Below, piece by piece: positions 6,075 through 12,977 of a stretch of 15,150 nt of DNA; the stretch's first letter is position 1; every line of letters starts with the position of its first letter. This DNA is from CAYMDJ01 sp964537525. Its GTDB lineage: Archaea > Aenigmatarchaeota > Aenigmatarchaeia > QMZP01. The stretch covers positions 1 to 15,150 of the forward strand of contig CAZIAB010000020.1 in NCBI GenBank assembly GCA_964537525.1, given 5' to 3'. The position numbers and the translations under genes were made by a program. The notes under the pieces are model-generated. The model was not told the DNA's origin and ran no database searches. It saw only the letters and a program-made list of their open reading frames with translations.

Positions 6075-6428
6075 ATGGAGGAAGCAATAAACATGGTTGT
6101 TAAGGAAACCATAGAGGCAACGGGAAGGATAATAGGGGCGCCGCTCGCGATAAGGCTCGTATCAGAGGAATTCGAGAGGGTCCAGTCCTTCAACAAGGAG
6201 GTCGAGAAGATTGCGGTGAGCGAAAAATCGATAAAGGTGAGCATAAAGAGGGGAACGCCCGAGAAAAGGGCAGGAGAAATCCTGATGTCATTCATCACCA
6301 CCATGGAGGGGGCATACTCGAAGATTATAGGCCAGGTAGCGAGGACCATGATAAAGAAGTCCCTTGAGACCGCCGCGAAGAAGTACGGAAAGTACAAGAC
6401 CCTAAAGCAAATCGCAAAGAAGTACTAG
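6075..6428 (+). CDS. small helical basic protein, unknown
   Basis: A 117-residue soluble protein, rich in Lys, Glu, Ile and Ala and apparently mostly helical, with a basic C-terminus (KKSLETAAKKYGKYKTLKQIAKKY). It has no cysteines and no recognisable motif. It starts 8 bases after the stop of the membrane protein gene, with AGGTGT just upstream of the ATG as a weak Shine-Dalgarno, so it is probably translated from the same mRNA. The TAG stop (6426-6428) is the first part of the head of a repeat copy. Partnership with the membrane protein is inferred only from position. Confidence 0.65.
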   Translation: MEEAINMVVKETIEATGRIIGAPLAIRLVSEEFERVQSFNKEVEKIAVSEKSIKVSIKRGTPEKRAGEILMSFITTMEGAYSKIIGQVARTMIKKSLETAAKKYGKYKTLKQIAKKY

Positions 6429-6520
6429 AACCCTTTTACTGGTAACCAACTCGCAGTTAACCACAAGGCAGTTACCTGTAACGAATACTACTTGTTGACA
6501 AAAGGCTTCACCCAAAATTA
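6428..6520 (+). repeat. modular intergenic repeat, copy 5 (best-preserved)
   Basis: Head GAACCCTTTTA begins on the last base of the upstream stop codon. Blocks: CTGGTAACCAACTCG (6439-6453), CAGTTAACCACAAGG (6454-6468), CAGTTACCTGTAACG (6469-6483), AATACTACTTGTTGAC (6484-6499). Tail AAAAGGCTTCACCCAAAA (6500-6517). GAACCCTTTT can pair with AAAAGGCTTC at 9 of 10 positions. The copy occupies nearly all of the gap between the convergent 6075 gene and rpoN. Confidence 0.88.
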
Positions 6521-6531
6521 TGCTGATTAGA

Positions 6532-6726
6532 TTACCTTCTGAACTGGCCGACTCTCTCTGTCATGTCCTTGTGGGTCAGGAACAGTGACCTGCAGCAGTA
6601 TCTCTCGATGCCGAGCTTGTCAAGCACGTCCTTTGGATTAGCACCCTTGCCCACCTGGGCCTGGTAACTCTCCCAGAGATGGCCTATCGGCTTTCCGCAC
6701 GTCATGCACCTTATGGGAATAATCAC
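6532..6726 (-). CDS. rpoN: DNA-directed RNA polymerase subunit N (Rpb10 homologue)
   Basis: A 64-residue zinc-binding assembly subunit of archaeal RNA polymerase, bridging the Rpo3/Rpo11 platform to the large subunits. Family hallmarks are the N-terminal IIPIRCMTCGKPIGHLW with CxxC, the second zinc pair in RYCCRSLFLTH, and the middle 'LDKLGIERYCC'. The frame is open to an ATG at 6756, but RpoN proteins begin at M-I-I-P-[IV]-R-C. The GTG at 6726 gives exactly that start. GGATGTGAT lies 3 bases before it, close to the consensus Shine-Dalgarno GGAGGTGAT. Unlike most genes here this one therefore seems to have a leader, probably containing the duplicated hairpin unit at 6745-6833. Confidence 0.93.
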   Translation of the reverse strand: MIIPIRCMTCGKPIGHLWESYQAQVGKGANPKDVLDKLGIERYCCRSLFLTHKDMTERVGQFRR

Positions 6727-6744
6727 AGAATCACATCCGCTAAT

Positions 6745-6833
6745 AGTTAGCCGCATTTACCCTGTTGGATTAATGCGGCATTCTAATTTTAGTTAGCCGC
6801 ATTTACCCTGTTGGATTAATGCGGCATTCTAAT
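6745..6833. repeat. tandem 43-bp hairpin unit, two identical copies
   Basis: Two identical 43-bp units, 6745-6787 and 6791-6833, are separated by TTT. Each contains an 8-bp perfect inverted repeat, GCCGCATT / AATGCGGC (6750-6757 with 6772-6779; 6796-6803 with 6818-6825), around a 14-base loop. Outer TTAG / CTAA half-sites add to the symmetry. The array sits between rpoN and the HD-domain gene. With a minus-strand TATA box at 6854-6862 both hairpins would fall in the rpoN leader. It may be an RNA control element, a double operator, or a recent duplication. Confidence 0.9.
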
Positions 6834-6853
6834 GTCTATTTGTTTGCCGGTTT

Positions 6854-6862
6854 GGATATATA
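6854..6862. promoter_or_regulatory. TATA-like box, probable rpoN promoter
   Basis: ATATATAAA on the plus strand, TTTATATAT on the minus. On the minus strand it predicts a start near 6832, at the edge of the tandem repeat, with an rpoN leader of about 106 bases. On the plus strand it could act as a second promoter for the HD-domain gene. Confidence 0.45.
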
Positions 6863-6888
6863 AAGTTTCCGGATTGGAGCCAGTGCTG

Positions 6889-6897
6889 ATATTTAAA
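6889..6897 (+). promoter_or_regulatory. TATA box of the HD-domain gene
   Basis: ATATTTAAA is centred 27 bases before the ATG at 6920, predicting a leaderless mRNA. Confidence 0.65.
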
Positions 6898-6919
6898 TCG
6901 GTTCTGGCAAGTTCAAGGC

Positions 6920-7504
6920 ATGGGATTGCCAATGACGCGCGAGGAGGCCCTTGAGCTGCTCAGGGGCATGGACCAGCAGGAATCGGACATGAACCATTAC
7001 CTGGAGACAGAGGCCATAATGAGGGCCCTTGCCAAGAGGTTCGGCGAGGACGCCGAATACTGGGGAATGGTAGGCCTGCTGCACGACGTTGACTGGGCAC
7101 TGACAAGGAACGACGTGAAGGAGCACTGCACCAGGGCAGCGGAGATACTGAAGGATAAGGGATTCGATGACAGGTTCATCCGGACGGTGCAGTCGCATGG
7201 TTACGGGTATGAGCAGATTCCTTCCCTGATTGACAAGAAGAGGGAAGGGAAAATAGAGCATGCCCTGATTGCCGCCGAGACTGTGACGGGAATAATCTAT
7301 GCATACGCCCTGCTGAGGGGCAGGAGAATCAGCGACATGGAGGCCAAGGGTCTGAAGAAGAGGTTCAAGGAAAGGAGCTTTGCCGCGAACTGCAACAGGG
7401 AGCTCATCAGGGAGATAGAGAAGGCCGGGTTGAACCTGGACGAATTCTTTGAGATATCAGTGAACGCCATGAAGGGGATAAAGGAAGAAATAGGTTTGGA
7501 ATAA
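6920..7504 (+). CDS. HD-domain phosphohydrolase-like protein
   Basis: A 194-residue soluble protein of the HD superfamily (metal-dependent phosphohydrolases). The metal-binding pattern is visible: H26 in MNHYLETEAIM, the H55-D56 pair in GLLHDVDW, H93 in QSHGYGYE, and the distal acidic position as E120 in ALIAAETVTG, where relatives usually have Asp ('AADxLTG'). The family is often annotated 'HD domain-containing hydrolase'; its substrate is unknown and nucleotides are a guess. The ATG at 6920 is at the predicted transcription start; an in-frame ATG four codons on is possible. It is convergent with the alkylation repair gene, with only 3 bases between the stops. Confidence 0.87.
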   Translation: MGLPMTREEALELLRGMDQQESDMNHYLETEAIMRALAKRFGEDAEYWGMVGLLHDVDWALTRNDVKEHCTRAAEILKDKGFDDRFIRTVQSHGYGYEQIPSLIDKKREGKIEHALIAAETVTGIIYAYALLRGRRISDMEAKGLKKRFKERSFAANCNRELIREIEKAGLNLDEFFEISVNAMKGIKEEIGLE

Positions 7505-7507
7505 CGC

Positions 7508-8200
7508 TTAAAGCCTCTGCGTCTTCTTGGATAGTCTCTTCTGGACAGCCTCGCTTTCCAGTTCCCGTATTGCGTCATTAGCAACCCATCTGGCAGACTT
7601 AGAATCAGTATTTTTGATATCCTTTGCGACTGCTATTGCCTTTTTGTTCAGGGCGAGGTTTCTCTTCCCAATCTGCCTCAGGGCCCAGTTCACGGCCTTC
7701 TTTACAAAGTTCCTTTCGTCTGTGGAATGCTTCTTTATAACAGGGAAGAACTGCTCCAGCCTGGAATCAGTGACTTTCTTGTCATGGACAGCAAGGCATG
7801 CCATCATAACAAAACCAGCCCTCTTGACGAACTCCTCATTCCTCTCACTCCACTCGAATGCCTTTTTGTATGCAAAGGGCGTCCTGTCAAAGAGGTTGGA
7901 GCAGACCTGGTCGCATATATCCCAGGAATCAAACCCCCTCACCCATTCCTCCATCTGACCCTCCGTTACCCTTTCTGGTTCGCCGATGAAGGATGCCAGC
8001 ATCCTGGCCTCATGGATTTCTGACTTCCAGAGCTTTCCCGCAAGGTCATGGTTCCTGGGTATCTCCCTTGCAAAGCCCCTCAGGACGGGAAGGGAGATTC
8101 CGTACGCCTTATCGGTTTTTATACCGAATCTTGCCATCCCGTCCCTGTTCTTCTGATTTTTAAGGGATTTCAGCTTGCCCATTATCTGGCTGTAATCCAT
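7508..8200 (-). CDS. DNA alkylation repair protein (AlkD-like, HEAT repeats)
   Basis: A 230-residue all-helical protein of the AlkC/AlkD-like DNA alkylation repair family, which wraps DNA with HEAT-like repeats and can excise alkylated purines. Family features are FGIKTDKAYGISLPVLRGFAREI near 25-47, LWKSEIHEARMLASFI, the WVRGFDSWDICDQVCSNLF segment (about 87-105) carrying the characteristic W and D, and ERNFVKKAVNWALRQIGKRN (about 157-176). Length matches the family (about 220-240). The ATG at 8200 lies 27 bases from a TATA box that also serves a membrane microprotein on the other strand. Glycosylase activity is not proven by sequence alone. Confidence 0.9.
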   Translation of the reverse strand: MDYSQIMGKLKSLKNQKNRDGMARFGIKTDKAYGISLPVLRGFAREIPRNHDLAGKLWKSEIHEARMLASFIGEPERVTEGQMEEWVRGFDSWDICDQVCSNLFDRTPFAYKKAFEWSERNEEFVKRAGFVMMACLAVHDKKVTDSRLEQFFPVIKKHSTDERNFVKKAVNWALRQIGKRNLALNKKAIAVAKDIKNTDSKSARWVANDAIRELESEAVQKRLSKKTQRL

Positions 8201-8223
8201 AGTTAATTAGACTCCCTGGAACA

Positions 8224-8230
8224 TATAAAT
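8224..8230. promoter_or_regulatory. bidirectional TATA box
   Basis: TATAAAT, extended to a near palindrome ATATAAATT, is centred at 8227. It lies 27 bases from the AlkD-like start (8200, minus) and 26 bases from the microprotein start (8253, plus), so both transcripts are predicted to be leaderless. Confidence 0.65.
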
Positions 8231-8252
8231 TAGGGCAGGGACAAATATAATC

Positions 8253-8363
8253 ATGAGCAAGAAGAAGGCTGCCCTCCTGCTGATACTCCTGATAATCGCG
8301 TGCTTCCTGTTCATATTCTTCCTGGATGTCGGGACCAGCATCGTGGAGATGTTCCAATATTGA
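8253..8363 (+). CDS. 36-residue single-helix membrane microprotein
   Basis: Encodes MSKKKAALLLILLIIACFLFIFFLDVGTSIVEMFQY. A KKK cluster precedes one hydrophobic helix (about 6-24), and a short amphipathic tail follows, giving an N-in anchor. The TATA box is 26 bases upstream, and the start-proximal GGGACAAATATAATC-ATG matches the motif at lat and at 13957. The stop is followed 10 bases later by the end of the RNase HI gene, so the gene fits the gap exactly. No family is recognised. It may be a regulatory or stress-linked membrane peptide, possibly co-regulated with the repair gene that shares its promoter. Confidence 0.6.
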   Translation: MSKKKAALLLILLIIACFLFIFFLDVGTSIVEMFQY

Positions 8364-8373
8364 ATCCAACCTG

Positions 8374-8781
8374 TTATTTAACCGCGTCCAGTGCATGGTT
8401 TGCCATCAGGTCGGCTTTCCTTATCATGGGGTGGGTCCTCCTGACGTGGACGTAATTCACAGAGGAGAGGCCTGATTCCAGGTATTTGGCCTTTTTGTGG
8501 AGTTCTTTCAATCTTTTTTCCTTTACCTTCCATCTGCCGCTTAGCTGGCTGACAATCAGGGTGGAGTCGGAATGGAGGGTGACGTCGGAGCGGGGGTGCT
8601 TCCTGGCTGCCAGGCCCAGCGCGCTTATCGCGGCCATGTACTCTGCCTCGTTATTTGTGGCGATGCCTATTGATTTCGCTCCCCTTTCAAGGATTTTTTC
8701 CCCGCTGCAGATGAGGAACGCCGTGGCTGCCTTGCCGGGATTCCCCCTGGAGGCGCCATCGGTGAAAATCAGGAGCTTCAT
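8374..8781 (-). CDS. rnhA: ribonuclease HI
   Basis: A 135-residue RNase HI that cleaves the RNA strand of RNA-DNA hybrids (primer removal, R-loops). The four catalytic carboxylates are visible: D8 in FTDGASRGNPG, E47 in TNNEAEYMA, D72 in HSDSTL and D124 in RKADLMANHALD. It belongs to the compact archaeal/Bacillus-like group that lacks the basic handle region. The ATG at 8781 lies 27 bases from TATAAATTT (8804-8812) and is preceded by ACCAATAACTAACC. Confidence 0.95.
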   Translation of the reverse strand: MKLLIFTDGASRGNPGKAATAFLICSGEKILERGAKSIGIATNNEAEYMAAISALGLAARKHPRSDVTLHSDSTLIVSQLSGRWKVKEKRLKELHKKAKYLESGLSSVNYVHVRRTHPMIRKADLMANHALDAVK

Positions 8782-8803
8782 GGTTAGTTATTGGTCAGCG
8801 GGG

Positions 8804-8812
8804 TATAAATTT
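8804..8812 (-). promoter_or_regulatory. TATA box of rnhA
   Basis: Plus-strand TATAAATTT (minus AAATTTATA) is centred 27 bases before the ATG at 8781. The ABC ATPase TATA box on the other strand lies only about 15 bases beyond, so the divergent promoters are very close. Confidence 0.6.
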
Positions 8813-8827
8813 GGTTGTGAAAGGAAC

Positions 8828-8836
8828 ATATTTAAG
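8828..8836 (+). promoter_or_regulatory. TATA box of the ABC exporter operon
   Basis: ATATTTAAG is centred 24 bases before the ATG at 8856. It rules out the in-frame start at 8811, which lies upstream of the box. Confidence 0.65.
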
Positions 8837-8855
8837 CGGGGCGTTCAATATAGTA

Positions 8856-9851
8856 ATGGTTTCTATGAAGGCGATAAAGACTGTGAAGCTCACGAAGAGG
8901 TTCAACGGAATGACAGCGGTGGATTCCGTGGATCTGGAAGTCAATGAGGGGGTGCTGTTCGGTTTATTGGGGCCCAACGGGGCAGGGAAGACGACAACGA
9001 TAAAGATGCTGACCACACTCCTGACGCTCACTGGCGGTAGCGCTGAGGTTTGGGGGCATGACGTATCCAGGGATCCTGACAACGTCAGGAGGTCCATAGG
9101 GATAGTGTTCCAGGAGCCCGCATTGGAGAGCGAGCTCACGGGAAAGGAGAACCTGGACTTCCATGCGAGGATGTACGGGATGAAGAAGGAGGACAGGCAG
9201 AAGTCGATAGAGAGCGTGCTGGAGCTCGTCGAGCTCAAGGACAAGGCAAACGTCCTGGTCAAGAAATATTCCGGCGGTATGAAGAGGAGGCTCGAGATAG
9301 CAAGGGGCCTTATGCACAGGCCGAAGGTCCTGTTCCTGGACGAACCGACCCTGGGACTGGACACGCAGACCAGACGCTCCATATGGAATTACATAAAGGC
9401 CCTGAAGAAGAGGGGTGTGACCATCATACTCACGACGCATTACATGGAAGAGGCCGATTACCTCTGCGACAGGGTGGCGATAGTGGACCATGGGAAGATA
9501 ATAGCCATCGGGAAGCCGTCAAAGCTCAAGGATTCGATAGGCTCTGACATAATATCGGTAAAGACCTCCGGGGATCCAGGGGACAGGTTTCACTCATGCC
9601 TGTCAAAGCTTAAGTGGATAAAAGACGTCAAGAAACATGACCACCAGTTCAGCCTGGGCGTGAAGGAGGGTGAGAAGAAGATACCCGAACTGATGAGAAT
9701 TGCAGAGAAATGCGGGATTGAGATAACGTCCGTCACCCTCAAGAAACCAACCCTGGAGGACGTCTTTCTGAAATACACGGGAAGGGCCATCAGGGACGAA
9801 GAGGGCAACGGTATGTCAGACGGGATGAAGATGAGGATGAGGGGGCACTGA
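8856..9851 (+). CDS. ABC-2 type exporter, ATP-binding subunit (DrrA-like)
   Basis: A 331-residue nucleotide-binding subunit that powers the adjacent permease. Motifs: Walker A GPNGAGKTT (39-47), Q-loop Q86 in VFQEPAL, signature YSGGMKRR (138-145), Walker B VLFLDEP (158-164), D-loop GLD, and switch H195 in TTHYMEEA. The C-terminal extension (about 235-331), ending in TLEDVFLKYTGRAIRDEEG, is typical of DrrA/CcmA-like exporters. The start at 8856 is placed just at the predicted transcription start; the ATG at 8865 is a close alternative. The permease gene starts 2 bases after the stop. The substrate is unknown; this class exports drugs, lipids or polymers. Confidence 0.93.
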   Translation: MVSMKAIKTVKLTKRFNGMTAVDSVDLEVNEGVLFGLLGPNGAGKTTTIKMLTTLLTLTGGSAEVWGHDVSRDPDNVRRSIGIVFQEPALESELTGKENLDFHARMYGMKKEDRQKSIESVLELVELKDKANVLVKKYSGGMKRRLEIARGLMHRPKVLFLDEPTLGLDTQTRRSIWNYIKALKKRGVTIILTTHYMEEADYLCDRVAIVDHGKIIAIGKPSKLKDSIGSDIISVKTSGDPGDRFHSCLSKLKWIKDVKKHDHQFSLGVKEGEKKIPELMRIAEKCGIEITSVTLKKPTLEDVFLKYTGRAIRDEEGNGMSDGMKMRMRGH

Positions 9852-9853
9852 AC

Positions 9854-10621
9854 ATGATGAGGATAAGCTTCAATGCCATATACGTATTGTGGCTCAGGGA
9901 AATCAAGAAGTTCTTCAGGAACAAGAGCAGGATAATCGGCTCGCTTGGAATGCCTTTCTTCTTCCTTGCCTTCATAGGAAGCGGCCTGAACTCGGTATTC
10001 AGCTTTCCGGGTATGGAGGGGGTGAATTACATCCAGTTCCTCGCGCCGGGCATAGTGGGCATGGTCATGCTGTTCGCTTCCATGTTCGCCGGGATATCGG
10101 TCCTATGGGACAGGCAGTTCGGCTTCCTCAAGGAGATAATGGTCACACCTGTCAGCAGGCTCTCCATAATGCTGGGGAGGGTAGCTGGTGGTGTGACGAC
10201 CGCCATTATCCAGGGCCTTCTGATACTGGTCATAGGGATAGGCATGGGGCTTGCCGTCCCGGGCCTGGCCGGGTTCCTGGGTGCGCTGATGATGATGCTC
10301 CTGATATCAGTGAGCTTCATAAGCATAGGCCTGATATTCGCCTCCCTTATGGAGGACATGCAGGGATTCCAGTTGATAATGAACTTCCTGATAATGCCCA
10401 CCTTCCTTCTTTCTGGCGCTCTGTTCCCGCTCACCAGCGCACCTGACTGGCTCCATGCAATCTCGCTCGCGAACCCCCTGACGTATGGGGTGGACGGGCT
10501 CAGGCTCTCGCTGATTGGAATCGGCCAGTTCCCGCTGTGGATTGATGCATCCGTCCTCGCAGGGTTCGGCCTGGTCATGATAACGATAGGCGCGTATTTG
10601 TTTGGGAAAACTCAGGTATGA
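9854..10621 (+). CDS. ABC-2 type exporter, permease subunit
   Basis: A 255-residue integral membrane permease with about six helices, matching the ABC-2 family (DrrB-like). An amphipathic N-terminal segment (LWLREIKKFFRNKSRIIGSL) is followed by helices near 33-52, 62-84, 104-131, 138-163, 170-190 and 232-252. GFLKEIMVTPVSRLSIMLGR (about 92-111) and the 'NPLTYGVDGLR' segment (about 212-222) are characteristic of the family. It starts 2 bases after the ATPase stop, so the pair is one operon and probably assembles as two ATPases plus two permeases. It is convergent with the beta-propeller gene with a 7-base gap. Confidence 0.93.
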   Translation: MMRISFNAIYVLWLREIKKFFRNKSRIIGSLGMPFFFLAFIGSGLNSVFSFPGMEGVNYIQFLAPGIVGMVMLFASMFAGISVLWDRQFGFLKEIMVTPVSRLSIMLGRVAGGVTTAIIQGLLILVIGIGMGLAVPGLAGFLGALMMMLLISVSFISIGLIFASLMEDMQGFQLIMNFLIMPTFLLSGALFPLTSAPDWLHAISLANPLTYGVDGLRLSLIGIGQFPLWIDASVLAGFGLVMITIGAYLFGKTQV

Positions 10622-10628
10622 AACGGGT

Positions 10629-12920
10629 TTAGAAGCTGACCTTTGCCTCTTCATCCAGGTCCTCTATCACGTTGGCCTTTATCATGGTGTCCGATATCGT
10701 GTACAGCAGGTGGTTTATGTAGAGGCTCCTCGTGATTGAGCGGTCGCTGTAGAAGTAATAGCCGCTCTTGAGGAAGTCCTCCTGGTCGTCAACATGTGTG
10801 ATTCTGCCTTTCAGCTGGAGGCCGTTCTCAAGCGTTATGTCATAGACGTAGGCACCCTGGTAGACATAATCCCCATACTCCCAGTCCTCCCCTTGCTTCT
10901 GCTCCTCTGTGAGCTCCGCGAGAAGTATTGGGATTACCAGGAGGTTCTTCTCCCTGTCGAAAAGGAATGCCTTGTGGGTCCTCATGGCCTCGGAGTCCGT
11001 TCCCCTGTCGCCTATCACGACCTTGTCCATCTCCACCGGATTCTCAACGTCAGTTACGTCGAATATCGCTATCTTCACTCCCTGGTACCAGGAAAAGTCC
11101 CTTCCCCACTCCTCCTCCGCGGGGATGGTGTCCTTGCCTATCCCTATTATGTGGTTCTCGTCGTATGGGTGGAGGTAGTCAGAGTATCCGGGTATCTTGA
11201 GCTTTCCAAGGACCCTCGGGTTGGTCGGGTCTGAGAGGTCTATCACGAAGAAGGGGTCAATCTTTTTGAACGTCACCAGGTATCCCCTGTCTCCCATGAA
11301 CCTCGCCGAGTATATGCTCTCGCCAGGGGCGAGGTCCTCAACAGCACCTGTCCTCTGGAGGTTTGAATCAAAGACGTAAACATTATTCGTCCGGTTTCCA
11401 CCTCCGACCCACCAGTTTGGCTGTCGGGTGGTAGCTATCCTGAAGTATCCCTCATGCTCGTCCATCGAGAACTGGTTCAAAACCGTGCCCGGGACGTTCA
11501 TGTAGCCGACGTAGGACAGGGTCATGCCGTCCAGGGAGAACTTGTGGACGTTGGTGCTGACCTCCTCCTGCGGCTGCAAATCCTTTGCGACGGGTTCCTG
11601 AACTTCGGGTTCCTCGCCCGGCCTGCTGGCTGGCTCGTCATCATCCGTTTCATCGGCGTCACCAGAGGGATTGTTGCCTTCCGGGGCATCTGCGACAGCC
11701 GTGCCGGTTGAGGCTTCCGCTATCCCGATGCCGACTGGCCTGACATCGTACACAGGGTAGTCTGTCTCTGCTATGTACAGGTTCTCGGTGGACATATATA
11801 TGTTCTGCCCAGAACCTACAATCACGTCTTTTGATACCTCTGCCGAGGGGTCTGATATGGACATCGCAACAACTGTCACAAACCGCTGCGCTTCAATCGG
11901 CTCGAAATGGACGACATCCGTGCATCCGCACGCGGCCTCGAAATCTTCACCCCCGTTGCTGTCCCTGTACATGGGAACTATCCCGTCCGGGTTTTCCGAA
12001 AGGGTATCGTACCTCGGATACGAGTTGACGATGAAGTAGGCAACGTCCCCTATCTTCCTCGAGGAAACATAGTTCCCCTCGAAGTCAACAGACCTCACCT
12101 CCTGCGGAGAGCTTCTGTCAGAGATGTCAAAGAGCTTGACCGTCATCATGCTCGTATAATAGGTGTACACGTATGTTTCGACGACCTCGTAATCATCCTC
12201 CTTGAAGCCGTCCTCCTCTATCCACTCTTCGTCAGGAGGTTCGGGAGGAGAGATATCCCCGCCGCTCTCGTTGGAATCATTATCGAAATCGTATTCAGGC
12301 GTTAAAGGAATGCCGGGGCTTGTGCTGCCTGAACCCTCCGAACCCTTCCGTACGTAATCCCTGACCACGATGGGCTCAGGGTAGGGAATCTCCACGCTGG
12401 TGTACCCGAAGACCATGAGCATGTCGCCCTCTACGAACATCTCCTGGGGGGTGAAATCCTCCAGCGTGGTTTCGCTCAGAACCTCCATCTCGGTCGCTGG
12501 GTAAGCCTTCGTGATGACGAGCTTCGGCCCATGGGACCCGCTGCCCTTCTCGTACGCGTCATAATCATACCATCTCCCATACCTGCCGGATATGGTGTAT
12601 ATAAATTCTCCGTCTGTCTTGACAATGTCTGCCTCGTCAACCCCCTCTACCTGGACATTGGTCTCTGAGAAGTCACCTGATTTTGTGGATTCTCCCTGGG
12701 CGGAGTCCTCCAGCATCCCGCCTGCCATGGGGACAGCAGTCGCCCATCCCCTGTATGCATTCTGGCTCTCGGAGAACGCAGAAGCCAGGGCAGTGCAGCT
12801 GTCAAACCTCTTTATGGAACCTGAGAACTGGATATCATTAAGTGCAGAGAAGAGGACAGAGCCGCTTAACAGGATTACAACTATCCCTGCAAGGATGATG
12901 AAATCAGAGATTCCTTTCAT
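10629..12920 (-). CDS. membrane-anchored secreted beta-propeller protein (COG4880-like)
   Basis: A 763-residue extracytoplasmic protein anchored by an N-terminal helix (about 6-28) with no obvious lipobox. After a Ser/Gly linker, the block FSETNVQVEGVDEADIVKTDGEFIYTISG (about 83-111) is the hallmark of the 'secreted protein with C-terminal beta-propeller domain' family. Repeated blade-like strands follow (VKLFDISDRSSPQEV, VIDLSDPTNPRVLGKL, IAIFDVTDVENPVEMDKV). Two low-complexity acidic linkers interrupt the fold, one about 200-240 (Gly/Ser/Asp/Glu/Pro) and one about 410-455 (Asp/Glu/Pro). The protein is very acidic. The function of this family is not established; surface binding or assembly is the usual guess. 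TATA-like GTTAAAAC lies about 25 bases upstream of the ATG. Confidence 0.9.
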   Translation of the reverse strand: MKGISDFIILAGIVVILLSGSVLFSALNDIQFSGSIKRFDSCTALASAFSESQNAYRGWATAVPMAGGMLEDSAQGESTKSGDFSETNVQVEGVDEADIVKTDGEFIYTISGRYGRWYDYDAYEKGSGSHGPKLVITKAYPATEMEVLSETTLEDFTPQEMFVEGDMLMVFGYTSVEIPYPEPIVVRDYVRKGSEGSGSTSPGIPLTPEYDFDNDSNESGGDISPPEPPDEEWIEEDGFKEDDYEVVETYVYTYYTSMMTVKLFDISDRSSPQEVRSVDFEGNYVSSRKIGDVAYFIVNSYPRYDTLSENPDGIVPMYRDSNGGEDFEAACGCTDVVHFEPIEAQRFVTVVAMSISDPSAEVSKDVIVGSGQNIYMSTENLYIAETDYPVYDVRPVGIGIAEASTGTAVADAPEGNNPSGDADETDDDEPASRPGEEPEVQEPVAKDLQPQEEVSTNVHKFSLDGMTLSYVGYMNVPGTVLNQFSMDEHEGYFRIATTRQPNWWVGGGNRTNNVYVFDSNLQRTGAVEDLAPGESIYSARFMGDRGYLVTFKKIDPFFVIDLSDPTNPRVLGKLKIPGYSDYLHPYDENHIIGIGKDTIPAEEEWGRDFSWYQGVKIAIFDVTDVENPVEMDKVVIGDRGTDSEAMRTHKAFLFDREKNLLVIPILLAELTEEQKQGEDWEYGDYVYQGAYVYDITLENGLQLKGRITHVDDQEDFLKSGYYFYSDRSITRSLYINHLLYTISDTMIKANVIEDLDEEAKVSF

Positions 12921-12940
12921 ACTTACTTATTGGTCGGGCG

Positions 12941-12948
12941 GTTTTAAC
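12941..12948 (-). promoter_or_regulatory. TATA box of the beta-propeller gene
   Basis: Minus-strand AGTTAAAAC is centred about 25 bases before the ATG at 12920. The sequence just before the ATG, GACCAATAAGTAAGT, matches the start-proximal motif at rnhA and cca. Confidence 0.5.
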
Positions 12949-12977
12949 TGGTTTTCCCTTTTCTCCGGTTTTTCCCG

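Noticed and set aside
6727..6756. N-terminal 10-residue extension of RpoN from an ATG
   Set aside because: RpoN proteins start at MIIP[IV]RC; the GTG at 6726 has a good Shine-Dalgarno, and the extension falls into the tandem repeat.
8811..8855. Upstream start for the ABC ATPase
   Set aside because: The TATA box at 8828-8836 lies downstream of it.
12921..12977. Transcription terminator for the peptidase gene in the gap before the beta-propeller gene
   Set aside because: The T-runs are on the plus strand; both genes are on the minus strand, where the sequence is A-rich and would not give a U-tract.
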